64,000 nucleotides of DNA from Saccharopolyspora ipomoeae (GTDB taxonomy: Bacteria; Actinomycetota; Actinomycetes; Mycobacteriales; Pseudonocardiaceae), in NCBI RefSeq assembly GCF_029952525.1, contig NZ_JASAOF010000016.1, positions 78,619-142,618 of the forward strand, in the 5' to 3' direction. How positions within the stretch are numbered: the stretch's first letter is position 1; every line of letters begins with the position of its first letter. The translations under genes were made by a program, and so were the position numbers. The notes beneath the pieces were generated by a model that saw nothing but the letters and a program-made list of their open reading frames with translations, was not told the origin of the DNA and searched no databases. This document shows positions 16,953-24,932 of the stretch, piece after piece.

Positions 16953-18149
16953 CTAGGCCACCGTCACGGCGTTCCGGCCCGCTGCCTTCGCCGCGAGCAT
17001 GGCGGCGTCGGCGGCGAGCAGGAGGTCGGTGAGCTCGTAGTCGAACCGGCCGGTGGCCGCGACGCCGATGCTCACCGTCAGGCCGGTGAGCTCGCGCTGC
17101 TCGCCCCGGATGTCGCGGACGGGCACCGACAGGGCGGTGGTGGCCGCGCGGATCCGGTCGGCCACCCGGTAGGCGGTCTCGCACTCGGTGCCCGGCAGCA
17201 GCACCACGAACTCCTCACCGCCGAAGCGCCCGGCCAGGTCCTCCCGGCGGACGTTGTTCCTGAGCATCCCGGCGAACCTGCCCAGCACGGTGTCGCCCGC
17301 CACGTGGCCGACCTCGTCGTTGACCCGCTTGAAGTGGTCGAGGTCCAGCAGCAGCACGGCGACCGGCTGCTGCCGCTGCCGGGCTCGCATCAGCTCCAAC
17401 CGCGCGAGCCGGTCCCAGTGGGTGGCGTTGGCGAGCCCGGTCTTGCCATCGCTCTGCGCCGACCGCCGCCACTGCGGCAGCTGGCTGGCCAGGTCCAGCA
17501 GCACCATCGACGGACCGGCCAGCAGCGCGGCGAACGGCGCCCACTGCATCGCCACCGCCAGCAGACCGCCGAGGCTCGCCGCGACGATGCCCAGCAGCAC
17601 GTCGATCGGCTCGCCCAGCACCGCGGTGCGGGTGGCTTCCGGCCTGCGCAACCGGATCCCGCCCGCGACCACCGAGGACCGCACGACCAGCAGCACGACG
17701 CCGGTGACGAAGAACCCCGGCGAGGTCCACACCGGCTCGTCCCAGCCCATCACCAGCCGCGCTGCGAACGTGGCGACGGTGGTGGCCGCGGTGGTGAACA
17801 ACCAGCGGTGCGGTTCGGGCCGGTCGTGCAGAACCCCGTGCAGCGCGGGCCCGAGCAGCAGCAGGGCCAGGAGATTCGGTGGCAGCAGCAGGATTCCGGC
17901 CGCGAGGTAGACGATGTGCAGCGTCCAGGGGTTGCGCCGGATCTGCCGCCGGAGGTTGATCGACACTGAGGTGACCACGATGGTCGCGCCCGCCGTCACG
18001 GCCAGCGCCGCGAAGTGGGCGAGGTCGTCGGGATCGGGCCGCCGCCCGGTGACGAACACCAGCACGACGAGGGCCAGCGCGAGCGCTTGGACGAGCAGGA
18101 CGTAGCCGATCGCAGCAGGGCGCATCCGCCACAGCGACCAATGCCCCAT
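16953..18149 (-). CDS. Membrane-anchored GGDEF diguanylate cyclase
   Basis: A 398-residue protein. Residues ~10-215 contain six hydrophobic segments of MASE-like type (VLLVQALALALVVLVFV, FFVTGVVLLVVRSSVV and others). Residues ~235-398 are a GGDEF domain with DGKTGLANATHW, LDLDHFKRVNDEVGH and RFGGEEFVVLLPG. GGEEF is intact, and RRED lies exactly five residues upstream, giving a canonical RxxD feedback site. Synthesis of cyclic-di-GMP under product inhibition is expected. No EAL partner is nearby. In streptomycetes c-di-GMP controls development through BldD, but that link is not visible here. Confidence 0.92.
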   Translation of the reverse strand: MGHWSLWRMRPAAIGYVLLVQALALALVVLVFVTGRRPDPDDLAHFAALAVTAGATIVVTSVSINLRRQIRRNPWTLHIVYLAAGILLLPPNLLALLLLGPALHGVLHDRPEPHRWLFTTAATTVATFAARLVMGWDEPVWTSPGFFVTGVVLLVVRSSVVAGGIRLRRPEATRTAVLGEPIDVLLGIVAASLGGLLAVAMQWAPFAALLAGPSMVLLDLASQLPQWRRSAQSDGKTGLANATHWDRLARLELMRARQRQQPVAVLLLDLDHFKRVNDEVGHVAGDTVLGRFAGMLRNNVRREDLAGRFGGEEFVVLLPGTECETAYRVADRIRAATTALSVPVRDIRGEQRELTGLTVSIGVAATGRFDYELTDLLLAADAAMLAAKAAGRNAVTVA

Positions 18150-18357
18150 CTCTCACCTCCCGTCCGGAGCCTCGCACAGCGATTCGGCGGACCGAAGCAC
18201 AACGTGAAAACGGTGAACGGCGTTTCGCGCCGAAGACCCCCGACCGGGCGTGACGGCTCGGCGGAACGGAGCAACGCGACGCGCGTCGCTTTCCCTCCCG
18301 CGCGATTCCGCCGCGGGCCGCGCGTGGGGCAGGATGGTCGGTCGGGAGGAGTTCGAG

Positions 18358-19551
18358 TTGACCGGTTCGCAAGCAGCGCCGACGCCACCTCAGGTGGCCG
18401 ACGGGCGCACCCCGCTGTGGCGGGGGCACAACGTCTTTCGCGTCGTGACGTTCCTCTACGCCGCGTTCTGGTTCGGCATGAACTACAGCTCCTACGCGCG
18501 GCCTTGGCTGGCGGCCATCTGCATCAGCTGCATGGCGGTGTGGACGGTGTTCACGATCTGGCGCTACCGGACCCGGGCCGGGCGCACGAACCTCCTGGTG
18601 GCCACCGACGTGGTGGTGGTCAACGCGCTGTTCCTGCTCAACGAGTTCATCCTGACCGAGGCGCACATGAACACCTCGGACCCGTCGGTGGTGACGGTCT
18701 GGCACTCCACCGGCGTCACCGCGGCGGCGGTGCAGTGGGGGATGAAGGGCGGTGTCGTCGCGGGGATTCTCGCCGCGGGGGCGAACCTGCTGATCCGCGG
18801 CCGGATCGGCTCGGACATGGCGATGGACACGCTGCTGCTGGTCGGGGTCGGGCTGGTGATCGGTCTGAACTCGGACACCGCGCGCCGGTCGACCGAGCGG
18901 CTCGCGCGGGCGCTGCGCGCCGAAGCCGCCACGGCGGAGCGGGAACGGCTCGCCCGGTCCATCCACGACAGCGTGCTGCAGGTGCTGGCCCGGGTGCGCA
19001 GGCGCGGCGCCGAACTCGGCGGCGAGGCGGCGGAACTCGCGGAACTGGCGGGGGAGCAGGAGATCAAGCTGCGCTCGCTGATCGCCACCAAGCCGGAGTC
19101 CACTGAGGACGGTGAGACGGATCTGGCGGCCCGGCTCCAGGTGCTGCGCACCGCGCGGGTGCACGTGTCGGTGCCGGGAAACCCGGTTCGGCTGACGGAG
19201 CAGCTCAGCGCGGACCTCGCGGCGGTGGTCCGGGAGGCGCTGGCCAACGTCGACAAGCACGCGGGCGAGAAGGCCCAGGCGTGGGTGCTGCTGGAGGAGC
19301 TGCCGGACGAGATCGTGCTCAGCGTCCGCGACGACGGGCCGGGCATCCCCGACGGACGGTTGGACGAGGCCGCCGCCGAAGGGCGGATGGGAATTGCGAA
19401 ATCCATCCGGGGTCGGGTCACCGCCCTGGGTGGGATGATCACCCTCGACACCGCGCCGGGCGAGGGAACCGAGTGGGAGGTGCGCGTCCCGCGCGCTCCC
19501 GAGACCCCCCGCGCCCCCAGGAATGCACGCCGCAGAGGAGGAGAGCGATGA
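18358..19551 (+). CDS. Sensor histidine kinase, NarL-system type (MacS-like)
   Basis: A 397-residue kinase with an N-terminal membrane domain of about five segments (VVTFLYAAFWFGMNY to LLVGVGLVIGL), a HisKA_3 dimerisation helix with the phospho-acceptor in RLARSIHDSVLQVL, then a GHKL ATPase domain (REALANVDKHA, VRDDGPGIPDG and a G2 region). This resembles the actinobacterial MacS sensor family, but the usual PspC-type domain is absent. TTG 18358 is chosen because GGGAGGAG (18343-18350) lies 7 nt upstream; ATG 18334 would add eight residues. It overlaps the response regulator by ATGA (19548-19551), so the pair is translationally coupled. Confidence 0.92.
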   Translation: MTGSQAAPTPPQVADGRTPLWRGHNVFRVVTFLYAAFWFGMNYSSYARPWLAAICISCMAVWTVFTIWRYRTRAGRTNLLVATDVVVVNALFLLNEFILTEAHMNTSDPSVVTVWHSTGVTAAAVQWGMKGGVVAGILAAGANLLIRGRIGSDMAMDTLLLVGVGLVIGLNSDTARRSTERLARALRAEAATAERERLARSIHDSVLQVLARVRRRGAELGGEAAELAELAGEQEIKLRSLIATKPESTEDGETDLAARLQVLRTARVHVSVPGNPVRLTEQLSADLAAVVREALANVDKHAGEKAQAWVLLEELPDEIVLSVRDDGPGIPDGRLDEAAAEGRMGIAKSIRGRVTALGGMITLDTAPGEGTEWEVRVPRAPETPRAPRNARRRGGER

Positions 19552-20228
19552 GCGAACCGCCGGTCACCGTGATGGTCGTCGACGACCACCCGATGTGGCG
19601 GGATGGGGTCGCGCGCGATTTGGGCGAGCGCGGTTTCGAGGTCCGCGCGACCGCGGGCGACGCCGCGTCGGCGCTGCGCATCGCGCAGGCCGTGACGCCG
19701 GACGTGGTGCTGATGGACCTCAACCTGGGCGACACCTCGGGCGTGCAGGCGACGCTGCAGATCACCCAGGAGATCCCCGGGACGCGGGTGCTGGTGCTCT
19801 CGGCGAGCGGCGAGCACGCCGACGTCCTGGAGGCCGTCAAGGCCGGCGCCTCGGGCTACCTGGTCAAGTCCGCCTCGGCGGAGGAGCTGGTGGACGCGGT
19901 CCGCCGCACGGCCGCCGGCGACGCGGTGTTCACCGCGGGCCTGGCCGGCCTGGTCCTCGGCGAGTACCGCCGCATGGCCATCACCCCCGACTCGGAGCAC
20001 CAGGCCCCGCAGCTCACCGAGCGCGAGACGGAGGTCCTGCGCCTGGTGGCCAAGGGCATGACGGCCCGCCAGATCGCGACGAAGCTGGTCATCTCCCACC
20101 GCACGGTCGAGAACCACGTCCAGTCGACGCTCCGCAAGCTCCAGCTGCACAACCGCGTGGAACTCGCTCGCTACGCGATCGAGCACGGCCTCGACCAAGA
20201 CGGAGACCCCGACCCCGAGGACTCCTGA
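19548..20228 (+). CDS. NarL/FixJ-type response regulator
   Basis: A 226-residue regulator. The receiver domain has VMVVDDHPMWRDGV (acidic pocket), VVLMDLNLGD (phospho-Asp), LVLSASGE (switch Thr/Ser position is Ser) and YLVKSA (Lys). A C-terminal LuxR HTH follows: LTERETEVLRLVAKGMTARQ, then TVENHVQSTLRKLQLHNR. It is activated by the overlapping upstream kinase. Targets are not evident; no neighbouring gene shares its direction. RBS GGAGGAG lies 4 nt before ATG 19548. Confidence 0.95.
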   Translation: MSEPPVTVMVVDDHPMWRDGVARDLGERGFEVRATAGDAASALRIAQAVTPDVVLMDLNLGDTSGVQATLQITQEIPGTRVLVLSASGEHADVLEAVKAGASGYLVKSASAEELVDAVRRTAAGDAVFTAGLAGLVLGEYRRMAITPDSEHQAPQLTERETEVLRLVAKGMTARQIATKLVISHRTVENHVQSTLRKLQLHNRVELARYAIEHGLDQDGDPDPEDS

Positions 20229-20261
20229 CCCGGCGCCGCGTTGCCGCGTGCGGCGCCGAGG

Positions 20262-21911
20262 TCAGGCGAGGGTGGTCTTGGTGGTTTGCCGGGCTGCTGC
20301 TGCGCTGGGGGCTTCGAGGGCTGCTTCGGCGGCCTTGCGGAACGTGCCGAGGGGGTGTTGGGCGAGGGCTGCGCCTACCGCTCGGACGGCCGAGGCGTTC
20401 ATCGAGAGGCTGGTGACGCCGAGACCCGCGAGAACGCCCGCCAGGTGCGGGTCGGAGGCGGCTTCGCCGCAGACACCTACCGATTTGTCGACATGTCGAC
20501 CCGCCTGCCCGATCATCGCGATGAGCCGCAGCAGCGCGGGCTGCCAGGGGTCGTTGAGCCCGGCCAGTGCGCCGGCCATCCGGTCGGCGGCGAAGACGTA
20601 CTGGGCCAGGTCGTTGGTGCCGATGCTGACGAAGTCGACGGCCTGCAGGATCTCCGCCGCCGACAGCGCGGCGGCCGGGACCTCGATCATCACGCCGACT
20701 CGATCGATTCCGCGGGCGCGAGCGCGCTCGGCGAACCACGCGGCCTCGTCCGCGGTGGCGACCATCGGCGCCATCACGGACACCTCGGCTCCGGAGTCCT
20801 GAGCCGCTCCGGCGATCGCCTCCAGCTGGGTGTCGACCAGGTCCGGCCGGTCGAAGGCGACCCGCAGGCCGCGCACGCCCAGCGCCGGGTTCGGCTCGAC
20901 ACCCATGTCCAGGAACGCCAGCGGCTTGTCCGCCCCGGCGTCGAGGGTGCGCACGACCACGGGCTTGCCCGCGAACGGCGCCAGCACCTCGGCGTAGGCG
21001 GCGCGCTGGGTGGCCACGTCGGGTTCGACGTCGGCGCCCAGGTAGCAGAACTCGGTGCGGAACAGCCCGACTCCCTGCGCACCGGCCTCGACGGCCGCGG
21101 TCGAGTCGGTGGCCGAGCCGACGTTGGCCAGCACCTTGACCGGCGCGCCGTCGGAGGTCTGCCCGACGCCGTCCCAGTCTGCGTGCTCGGGTCGCTCGGC
21201 GGCGCGGGCCGCGACCTCGACGTCCGAGAGCTCGACCGTCCCCTCGTCGCCGTCGACGGTGGCGCCGGAGGCCGGGACACCGGAGGCGGGGACACCGAGC
21301 ACGCCGCGCACCGCGACGACCGCCGGAATCCCGAGCGCGCGCGCCAGGATCGCGGTGTGGCTGGTGGGCCCGCCCTCCTCGGTGACCAGCGCGAGCACCA
21401 GCTCGGGGTCGAGGTCGGCGGTGTCGGCGGGCGCGAGGTCGCGGGCGACCAGCACGCTCGGCGCGGTGATCTCGGGGACGCCGGGCGGGGTGACGCCCTC
21501 GATCACGGCGATGATCCGGTCCCGCACGTCGTGCACGTCGCGGGCGCGCTCGGCCATGTAGCCGCCGGCGGCGCGAAGCGCGTCGGCGAAGCCGTTGGCG
21601 GCCTCGAAGACGGCGCGGGCGGCGGGCAGCGACCGGGTCGACACGAGCTGCTCGGCCTGCGAGGTCAGGGCCGGGTCCATGGCCATCGCGGCGGTGGTCT
21701 CCAGCACGGCCTTGGCGTCGCCGCCGACCTTCGCAGCGCGCTGGAACAGCCCTTGGGCCACCGCGTCGGCGGCGGGGCTGATCCGGGCGGCCTCGGCGAC
21801 GAGATCGGCCGGGGCGGGCGTGGCGGCGGGCTCGGGCAGCGGGTCGGCGACCCGGACGATCGGCCCGGCGGCACGGCCGGAGCTGACTCCGACACCAGTC
21901 AAACGCGACAT
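20262..21911 (-). CDS. ptsI: PTS enzyme I (phosphoenolpyruvate-protein phosphotransferase)
   Basis: A 549-residue enzyme that moves phosphate from PEP to HPr. It has an N-terminal HPr-binding/phosphohistidine region with the active His in EEGGPTSHTAILARAL near residue 185, then the TIM-barrel PEP-binding domain with VGLFRTEFCYL, GIDRVGVMIEVPAA, SIGTNDLAQYVFAADR and the catalytic Cys in VGVCGEAASDP. Length is slightly short for the family (~550-575) but complete. Neither HPr nor an EII gene is adjacent. The neighbour upstream is a small divergent unknown ORF, so ptsH must be elsewhere. Confidence 0.95.
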   Translation of the reverse strand: MSRLTGVGVSSGRAAGPIVRVADPLPEPAATPAPADLVAEAARISPAADAVAQGLFQRAAKVGGDAKAVLETTAAMAMDPALTSQAEQLVSTRSLPAARAVFEAANGFADALRAAGGYMAERARDVHDVRDRIIAVIEGVTPPGVPEITAPSVLVARDLAPADTADLDPELVLALVTEEGGPTSHTAILARALGIPAVVAVRGVLGVPASGVPASGATVDGDEGTVELSDVEVAARAAERPEHADWDGVGQTSDGAPVKVLANVGSATDSTAAVEAGAQGVGLFRTEFCYLGADVEPDVATQRAAYAEVLAPFAGKPVVVRTLDAGADKPLAFLDMGVEPNPALGVRGLRVAFDRPDLVDTQLEAIAGAAQDSGAEVSVMAPMVATADEAAWFAERARARGIDRVGVMIEVPAAALSAAEILQAVDFVSIGTNDLAQYVFAADRMAGALAGLNDPWQPALLRLIAMIGQAGRHVDKSVGVCGEAASDPHLAGVLAGLGVTSLSMNASAVRAVGAALAQHPLGTFRKAAEAALEAPSAAAARQTTKTTLA

Positions 21912-22166
21912 GGTCTAGACCATACCTTTCCGAGTTGCTCAGCAGAAGCGCGCGGCGCGGATACGACACGCACCTCAACACCCCGCTGAAGACCAGCGTA
22001 GGGACGGTTTTCCCATTTGGCTTGATCGTGTGAGCCAGCGGGCGCCCGCGGGTCCGCCGCGGGTTCCTACGTCACCCGGATGCAGCAGCGGGTGGCGTTA
22101 CTCATAGGTAACAACTGAGTAGCCGTACGGATCCGGCTCGCACCCCTGAAATCGCAGGCTGTGGGC

Positions 22167-22472
22167 ATGACATTCACCGCGACGCTCACCGAGCCGAAAC
22201 TGGACGCGCACCGCTTCACCGAGCGACTGGCCGCCCTCGTGACCTTCTTCGCGGCCCAACCCTCACCGTCCGACGACGACCCCGCGAGCCACCGCTTCCG
22301 CACCCAGGCCCCCCGTTCCCGTGCCGAGGAGGACCGGGCCGAAACCGCCCCTGGCGAGCCGGTCGACACGAGCCACCACGACGAATCCCAGTCCCCGGTC
22401 GCCTCGACCGGGGAACCCGGCGAACGCGAACAGCGGAAAGGCCGGAAAAGACCGGGAAGAAAACGCGAGTAA
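22167..22472 (+). CDS. Small hypothetical protein (101 aa)
   Basis: A possible gene divergent from ptsI: an N-terminal ~33 residues with normal amphipathic composition (TLTEPKLDAHRFTERLAALV), then a hydrophilic tail rich in Ser/Asp/Glu and a basic end (KGRKRPGRKRE). No family is recognised and the RBS is poor (CTGTGGGC). A GTG two codons upstream is an alternative start. The downstream hairpins with a T-run (22524-22588) would fit as its terminator, which is the main support that it is transcribed. Confidence 0.45.
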   Translation: MTFTATLTEPKLDAHRFTERLAALVTFFAAQPSPSDDDPASHRFRTQAPRSRAEEDRAETAPGEPVDTSHHDESQSPVASTGEPGEREQRKGRKRPGRKRE

Positions 22473-22523
22473 CGCCCTCACCAGGGAAAACACCCTGAAT
22501 GCAGAATTTGATGTGCTTTCGGA

Positions 22524-22588
22524 CACAGCGGATTATTCCGCTTGTGATCCACCGTTCGAGCGAATTCCGCTGTCAAGGTGGATCTTTT
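22524..22588 (+). terminator. Paired hairpins with T-run
   Basis: A compact hairpin AGCGGA-TTAT-TCCGCT (22527-22542) is followed by GATCCACC (22546-22553) pairing with GGTGGATC (22577-22584) and TTTT. The loop of the second stem contains TTCCGCTGT, which can instead pair with ACAGCGGA of the first, so two alternative folds exist. Most simply it is a terminator for the small ORF at 22167. Confidence 0.5.
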
Positions 22589-22743
22589 CCCCGGGCGTTG
22601 CCGTCAAACTGAACGGGTTGTCGCTCGTCGGTAATCGCGCCATCGACGATCGCAACCTGCTGTGGGCCGGCCGCAACGCCCCCCGTGCGGTCGGCCCACG
22701 GTCTCAGCTCCCCGGGCCCGCTTCCCGGGTCAGGACGACCCGC

Positions 22744-23010
22744 TCAGGCGGGCAGCAGGTGCGGAGCGTGCTCGGCCACCGCGGCCAGGACCTGCCGGGT
22801 CGACGGGTTGACCGCCTGCCAGTCCCCGATCACCACGGTGGGCACGGTCTCGTTGCCGTCGGCGATGGAGCGCACGACGCCCGCCGCCTCCGGGTCCTGC
22901 CAGATGTCGACCTCCTCGAACGCCAGACCGGACCCCTGCAGGCCCGCGCGCAGCGACATGCAGAACGGGCACCCCGGCCTGCTGTAGACGGTGACGTGTT
23001 CCGCGGACAT
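22744..23010 (-). CDS. Mycoredoxin-like glutaredoxin
   Basis: An 88-residue thioredoxin-fold protein with the redox motif CPFC in TVYSRPGCPFCMSLRAGL and the cis-Pro segment ETVPTVVIGD. Length, active site and phylum match mycoredoxin-1 (Rv3198A), which reduces mycothiol-protein mixed disulfides, but the motif (CPFC, where many have CPYC/CGYC) and lack of experiment leave the exact class open. Upstream on the minus strand is GCGGAT-N18-GTTGA, a weak (4 of 6) match to the SigR -35 box with a correct GTT -10. SigR control is possible but not shown. It stands alone, divergent from the TetR gene. Confidence 0.85.
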   Translation of the reverse strand: MSAEHVTVYSRPGCPFCMSLRAGLQGSGLAFEEVDIWQDPEAAGVVRSIADGNETVPTVVIGDWQAVNPSTRQVLAAVAEHAPHLLPA

Positions 23011-23186
23011 CCGACCTCCAGTTCGCCAAGCTCCTCTGCAAGCTTCAACGATCCCGGCGCCGAATTCATCCGCCGGGAGACGCAGCTCATGTCGTCCACA
23101 CAGGACCCCTTCCAGCGCAGCGGTGACGCCCGTTACGGTCTGACCGTCCGGCCGAGGGGCCGGACCGGGACCGAGGGGTGGAGGAC

Positions 23187-23906
23187 ATGACGGAGCTGTC
23201 CCCGCGCGAGACGGAGCTGTCCCCGCGCGAGCGGGCGCGGGCGGCCACCGAGCAGGACATCCGGCACCACGCCCGGACGCTGCTCGTCGAGCACGGCAGC
23301 GACGCGGTGACGCTGCGCGCGATCGCGCGCGAGCTGGGCATCACCGCGCCCGCCCTCTACCGCTACTACGCCTCCCGCGAGGACCTGCTGCGGCAGCTCT
23401 GCGACGACGTCTGCGCCGACCTCTCCGAGGAGCTCTCGGCGGCGTTCGACCCGGTCACCGAGCACTTCCTGGACCGCACGTTCGCGGTCTGCCGCCGGTT
23501 CCGCTCCTGGGCGCTGGCGCACCCGAAGGAGTTCGCGCTGGTCTTCGCGACCCCGAAGGACCGCTCCCGGCAGCCGGACCGGTTCGCGGGCGTGTTCCTG
23601 AGCATCGTCGCCCCGATGATCTCGGAGAACCCGAACGCGCAGGAGAAGGTGAAGGCGTCGGTGGACCTGCCGGACCTGTCGGTGCAGCAGAAGTCGTTGG
23701 CCGACGCCTTCTCCCACGAGGGCATCGACATGCCCCCGGAAGCCCTGGACGCAGAGGCGGTGTACTTCCTTATGCGCTGGTGGGTGCGCCTGTACGGGCA
23801 CATCGCGCTGGAGGTCTTCGGCCGCTTCCCGTTCGAGGTGATCCACGCCGATCAGCTCTTCGACGCGGCGCTGCAGGAGCTGGCCGAGGAGAGCGGCCTG
23901 ATCTGA
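23187..23906 (+). CDS. TetR family transcriptional regulator
   Basis: A 239-residue regulator: N-terminal HTH with ARTLLVEHGSDAVTLRAIA, then LGITAPALYRYYASREDLLR, and a C-terminal ligand domain of the WHG/TetR_C type (FRSWALAHPKEFALVFATP). A target is not obvious; the convergent small membrane gene is only 7 bp away and mycoredoxin is divergent. The extreme N-terminus contains a perfect 21-bp DNA tandem duplication giving TELSPRETELSPRE. This lies before the conserved domain and makes the start (ATG 23187 versus GTG 23178) less certain. RBS GTGGAGGAC supports 23187. Confidence 0.93.
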   Translation: MTELSPRETELSPRERARAATEQDIRHHARTLLVEHGSDAVTLRAIARELGITAPALYRYYASREDLLRQLCDDVCADLSEELSAAFDPVTEHFLDRTFAVCRRFRSWALAHPKEFALVFATPKDRSRQPDRFAGVFLSIVAPMISENPNAQEKVKASVDLPDLSVQQKSLADAFSHEGIDMPPEALDAEAVYFLMRWWVRLYGHIALEVFGRFPFEVIHADQLFDAALQELAEESGLI

Positions 23907-23913
23907 GCCTCAC

Positions 23914-24291
23914 TCAGTGTGGTCGGATCAGCGCGGGCCCGAGCTCGACCTGCACGCGCGGGTGACAGACGTCCGCGTGGAACCTCTCGCGCAGGCGATG
24001 CGCCCCGATGTAGGGCGGTGGCTCCGTCCGCGCCCGCATCCGCGCCGTCCCCGGACGCCGGTCCGCCTCCAGCACGGCGATGAAATACCTTGCGAATTCG
24101 GAGAGTTCGCTCCGCTCGCGGATCGACTTCTGCAGCGCCCACACGGTCAGCGCGCCCGGCCCTGACCCCGCGTGCTGGCCGTTCCCACCGCGCAGCGGGA
24201 AGGTCAGCAGGACAACGGCCGTCACCAGGAGTGCACCCACCCCCACGAGCCACCCGGTTGAGAACACCTGAAGCGTGATTTCGCGAAACAT
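23914..24291 (-). CDS. Small membrane-anchored protein of unknown function
   Basis: A 125-residue product with one N-terminal transmembrane helix (VGVGALLVTAVVLLTFPL, residues ~16-33) and a basic soluble domain with RSELSEFARYFIAVLEADRR and a His/Cys-containing tail. No family is recognised. The stop codons of this and the TetR gene are 7 bp apart and convergent. A second copy of the type II hairpin element lies 128 bp upstream of its start, comparable with the element 66 bp upstream of pspC. Confidence 0.65.
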   Translation of the reverse strand: MFREITLQVFSTGWLVGVGALLVTAVVLLTFPLRGGNGQHAGSGPGALTVWALQKSIRERSELSEFARYFIAVLEADRRPGTARMRARTEPPPYIGAHRLRERFHADVCHPRVQVELGPALIRPH

Positions 24292-24932
24292 GCTGTCATA
24301 CCTCCATTTTCATCAGTCCGATGTGGAGAGACTAGCGACGCGCCCCCGAAACCCCGCAGCGGCTCCGGCGGCTCTCCGGCCGCGCGGCATCGTCCCGTCG
24401 TTCCCGGGTTGCGGAGGGGGACGGTTTTTCCTCGAATCACCCGTGATCAATGTCCGTTTCGCCCGGACAGTTCGAGGAAAAACCGTCCGCTGGAGAGGCG
24501 CGGCGCAGCGCGGAACCACCGCATGATCGTTTTCGGGTGATCGAAATTCGGGGGATTGTAGCCGTTCGGCAGGCTGTTCCGCGGAGGTTCATCAGATCGG
24601 GAAAACAGGGGCGATGGGGTTGTGTTCGCGGCGAGGAATTCGGTTGCGCCGGTTCGCGGATTTCCGTCGTTCGGCGGAGCGGGAGGGCACCTGGGCGGCG
24701 TTGTCACAGAGCGCATCCGAATGGCGATCGGGAACGCCTCCCAGATCACGCGAGTGTCGCAATGGCACGCTACCTAGGCCACATCTTCGCTGGTCATACC
24801 GCCCATCTCGTCACGATCAGTGTTTGATTGCGCGGTAAATCGCTTTCGATCGTCGCCCCAACAGCGTGGTAACTTCGTCGTTCCCGGTGCTTTCGAATTC
24901 ATTCACGCACGCTAACGACGGAGCACTCCCCA
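24292..24932. other. 641-bp intergenic region upstream of the conservon
   Basis: The region has lower GC than its surroundings. It holds the type II hairpin element (24419-24488). The remaining ~440 bp to cvnA must contain the conservon promoter; no convincing -10/-35 pair stands out. No open frame with family features was seen. Confidence 0.6.
24419..24488. repeat. Hairpin element type II, copy 2
   Basis: A perfect 18-bp stem (24419-24436 with 24471-24488) encloses a 34-nt loop with GTGATCAATGTCCGTTTCGC then CCGGACA. Within the loop TGTCCG (24451-24456) pairs with CGGACA (24464-24469). The loop matches copy 1 at 2450-2476 with transitions only, while the two long stems have different sequences. 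Confidence 0.75.

Noticed and set aside
22500..22613. A ~37-codon ORF starting at 22500
   Set aside because: It overlaps the paired hairpins, has no RBS and no recognisable sequence.
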